5,717 nucleotides of DNA from NCBI GenBank assembly GCA_002279285.1, contig NCBR01000166.1, positions 1 through 5,717 of the forward strand, in the 5' to 3' direction. Of this stretch, positions 5,088 to 5,717 are shown in pieces (the first letter of the stretch is position 1; every line of letters begins with the position of its first letter). The notes under the pieces were generated by a model. It had not been told where the DNA came from. It searched no databases and saw nothing but the letters and a program-made list of their open reading frames with translations. A program made the translations under genes and the position numbers. The DNA is from Acidobacteria bacterium 37-71-11. Its GTDB lineage: Bacteria > Acidobacteriota > Thermoanaerobaculia > Thermoanaerobaculales > Thermoanaerobaculaceae.

Positions 5088-5717
5088 ATGACGTCACGGC
5101 CTTTCGTCGCGGGGACATGGCTCGTTCTGTGCGTGGGCGTCGCCGGGTTTGCGAGCGCCGACTGCCCTGAGCCGGTTGGACGGTGGCCCGTGCCCGTGCA
5201 GGCGGTGACGGCGGTGGGCGCGACGGCGTACCTCGGCAGCGGCTCGACGTTCGTGGTGCTCGACGTCTCGAACCCCGCGGCGCCATCCACCCTTGGCAGC
5301 GCGGTCGTGCCGGCCGCGATCAGCAAGATCGCGGTTTCGGGGAGTGTCGCCTACGTCGCGGCCGGCGCCGCGGGCCTGCGGATCCTGGACGTGTCGGATC
5401 CTGCGCATCCGGTCGAGGTGGGGCATGTAGATGGGCTGGCCTACGACGTAGCCGTGTCCGGCACACACGCGTACCTTGCCGGCGCGCCGCCCGGCGGGGG
5501 CGCAGGCGGCCTGAGCATCTACGACGTCACCAACCCGGCAAGCCCGGTCCAGGTGGGTTCGTGGACCGGAGGCTCCACATCCATGAGGGTGGTCGTGGCA
5601 GGCGAGTTCGCGTACGTCGCGAGTTGGAGTACATACGAAGGATTTGTGACCATCGTTCGCGTCTCCGATCCCACCGATCCGATCACCGTGGCCAATTTCT
5701 CAACGGCGTCCGGCCGA
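5088..5717 (+). CDS. Exported LVIVD-repeat protein, N-terminal part (3' end outside window)
   Basis: The frame is open for 210 codons from the ATG at 5088 to the window edge with no stop. The product starts with a signal peptide: a hydrophobic core around residues 6-20 and a cleavage-like site after FASA, before Asp25. Four successive repeats of about 42-45 residues follow. Each has a strand such as VSGSVAYVAAG, then LRILDVSDP: DVSNPAAP (59-66), DVSDPAHP (101-108), DVTNPASP (146-153) and RVSDPTDP (191-198). This is the LVIVD pattern, expected to build a secreted or surface beta-propeller. Its binding partner is unknown, and more repeats probably lie beyond the edge. GGAGGT (5078-5083) lies four bases before the ATG. 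It follows the UbiD-family gene by 92 bases; a TATGAT at 5025-5030 lies in that gap but has no good -35 partner. A functional link to the decarboxylase is not shown. Confidence 0.88.
   Translation, partial: MTSRPFVAGTWLVLCVGVAGFASADCPEPVGRWPVPVQAVTAVGATAYLGSGSTFVVLDVSNPAAPSTLGSAVVPAAISKIAVSGSVAYVAAGAAGLRILDVSDPAHPVEVGHVDGLAYDVAVSGTHAYLAGAPPGGGAGGLSIYDVTNPASPVQVGSWTGGSTSMRVVVAGEFAYVASWSTYEGFVTIVRVSDPTDPITVANFSTASGR

Noticed and set aside
3379..5286. Very long minus-strand open frame (635 codons) opposite the UbiD-family gene
   Set aside because: It mirrors the codons of a well-supported decarboxylase, is dominated by Arg, His, Asp and Pro, has no family motif, and also spans two intergenic gaps. 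Long antisense frames are common in GC-rich DNA.

Overview
The window is strongly GC-rich, tightly packed bacterial DNA, with codons ending mostly in G or C and clear Shine-Dalgarno (SD) sites before most starts. The gene content is a KdpD/KdpE potassium sensor pair, a UbiD-family decarboxylase, and exported repeat or beta-propeller-like proteins, one carrying LVIVD-type repeats. Together with simple heptamer repeats between genes, this would fit a GC-rich environmental phylum such as Acidobacteriota, Myxococcota or a related deltaproteobacterial lineage. No marker gene here settles the taxonomy, so that placement is inference.

Layout. Positions 1-819 (+) hold the C-terminal kinase part of KdpD, cut by the left edge. 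After 26 bases comes a complete kdpE (846-1544, +); the two form an operon tail that would normally control the high-affinity KdpFABC potassium pump. The 263-base gap 1545-1807 lies between convergent genes and holds no gene that I can support. It contains three runs of short heptamer repeats and an imperfect inverted repeat. On the minus strand, 2986-1808 encodes an exported protein with propeller-like repeats, and upstream of it 3295-3101 encodes a 64-residue secreted cysteine-rich protein. The 114 bases between these two minus-strand genes contain a 15-bp perfect hairpin just upstream of the second gene's SD site, and a 14-bp perfect palindrome. The divergent gap 3296-3543 holds an unusually AT-rich leader and a possible promoter for the small gene, plus a second copy of the GGACCAC heptamer element. 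On the plus strand, 3544-4995 encodes a complete UbiD-family decarboxylase. After 92 bases, an exported LVIVD-repeat protein starts at 5088 and runs off the right edge still open.

How the genes relate. KdpD and KdpE clearly work together: sensor autophosphorylation, then phosphotransfer to Asp56 of KdpE. The UbiD-family enzyme needs prenylated FMN made by a UbiX partner that is not in this window, so its substrate cannot be read from context. The two minus-strand exported proteins may be co-transcribed. No sequence evidence links them to the decarboxylase or to the kdp genes. I see no mobile element, CRISPR array, tRNA or rRNA. The most unusual items are the small six-cysteine secreted protein with its atypical leader, the shared heptamer element present with 3 and 5 units, and the long perfect hairpin in the leader of the propeller-like gene.
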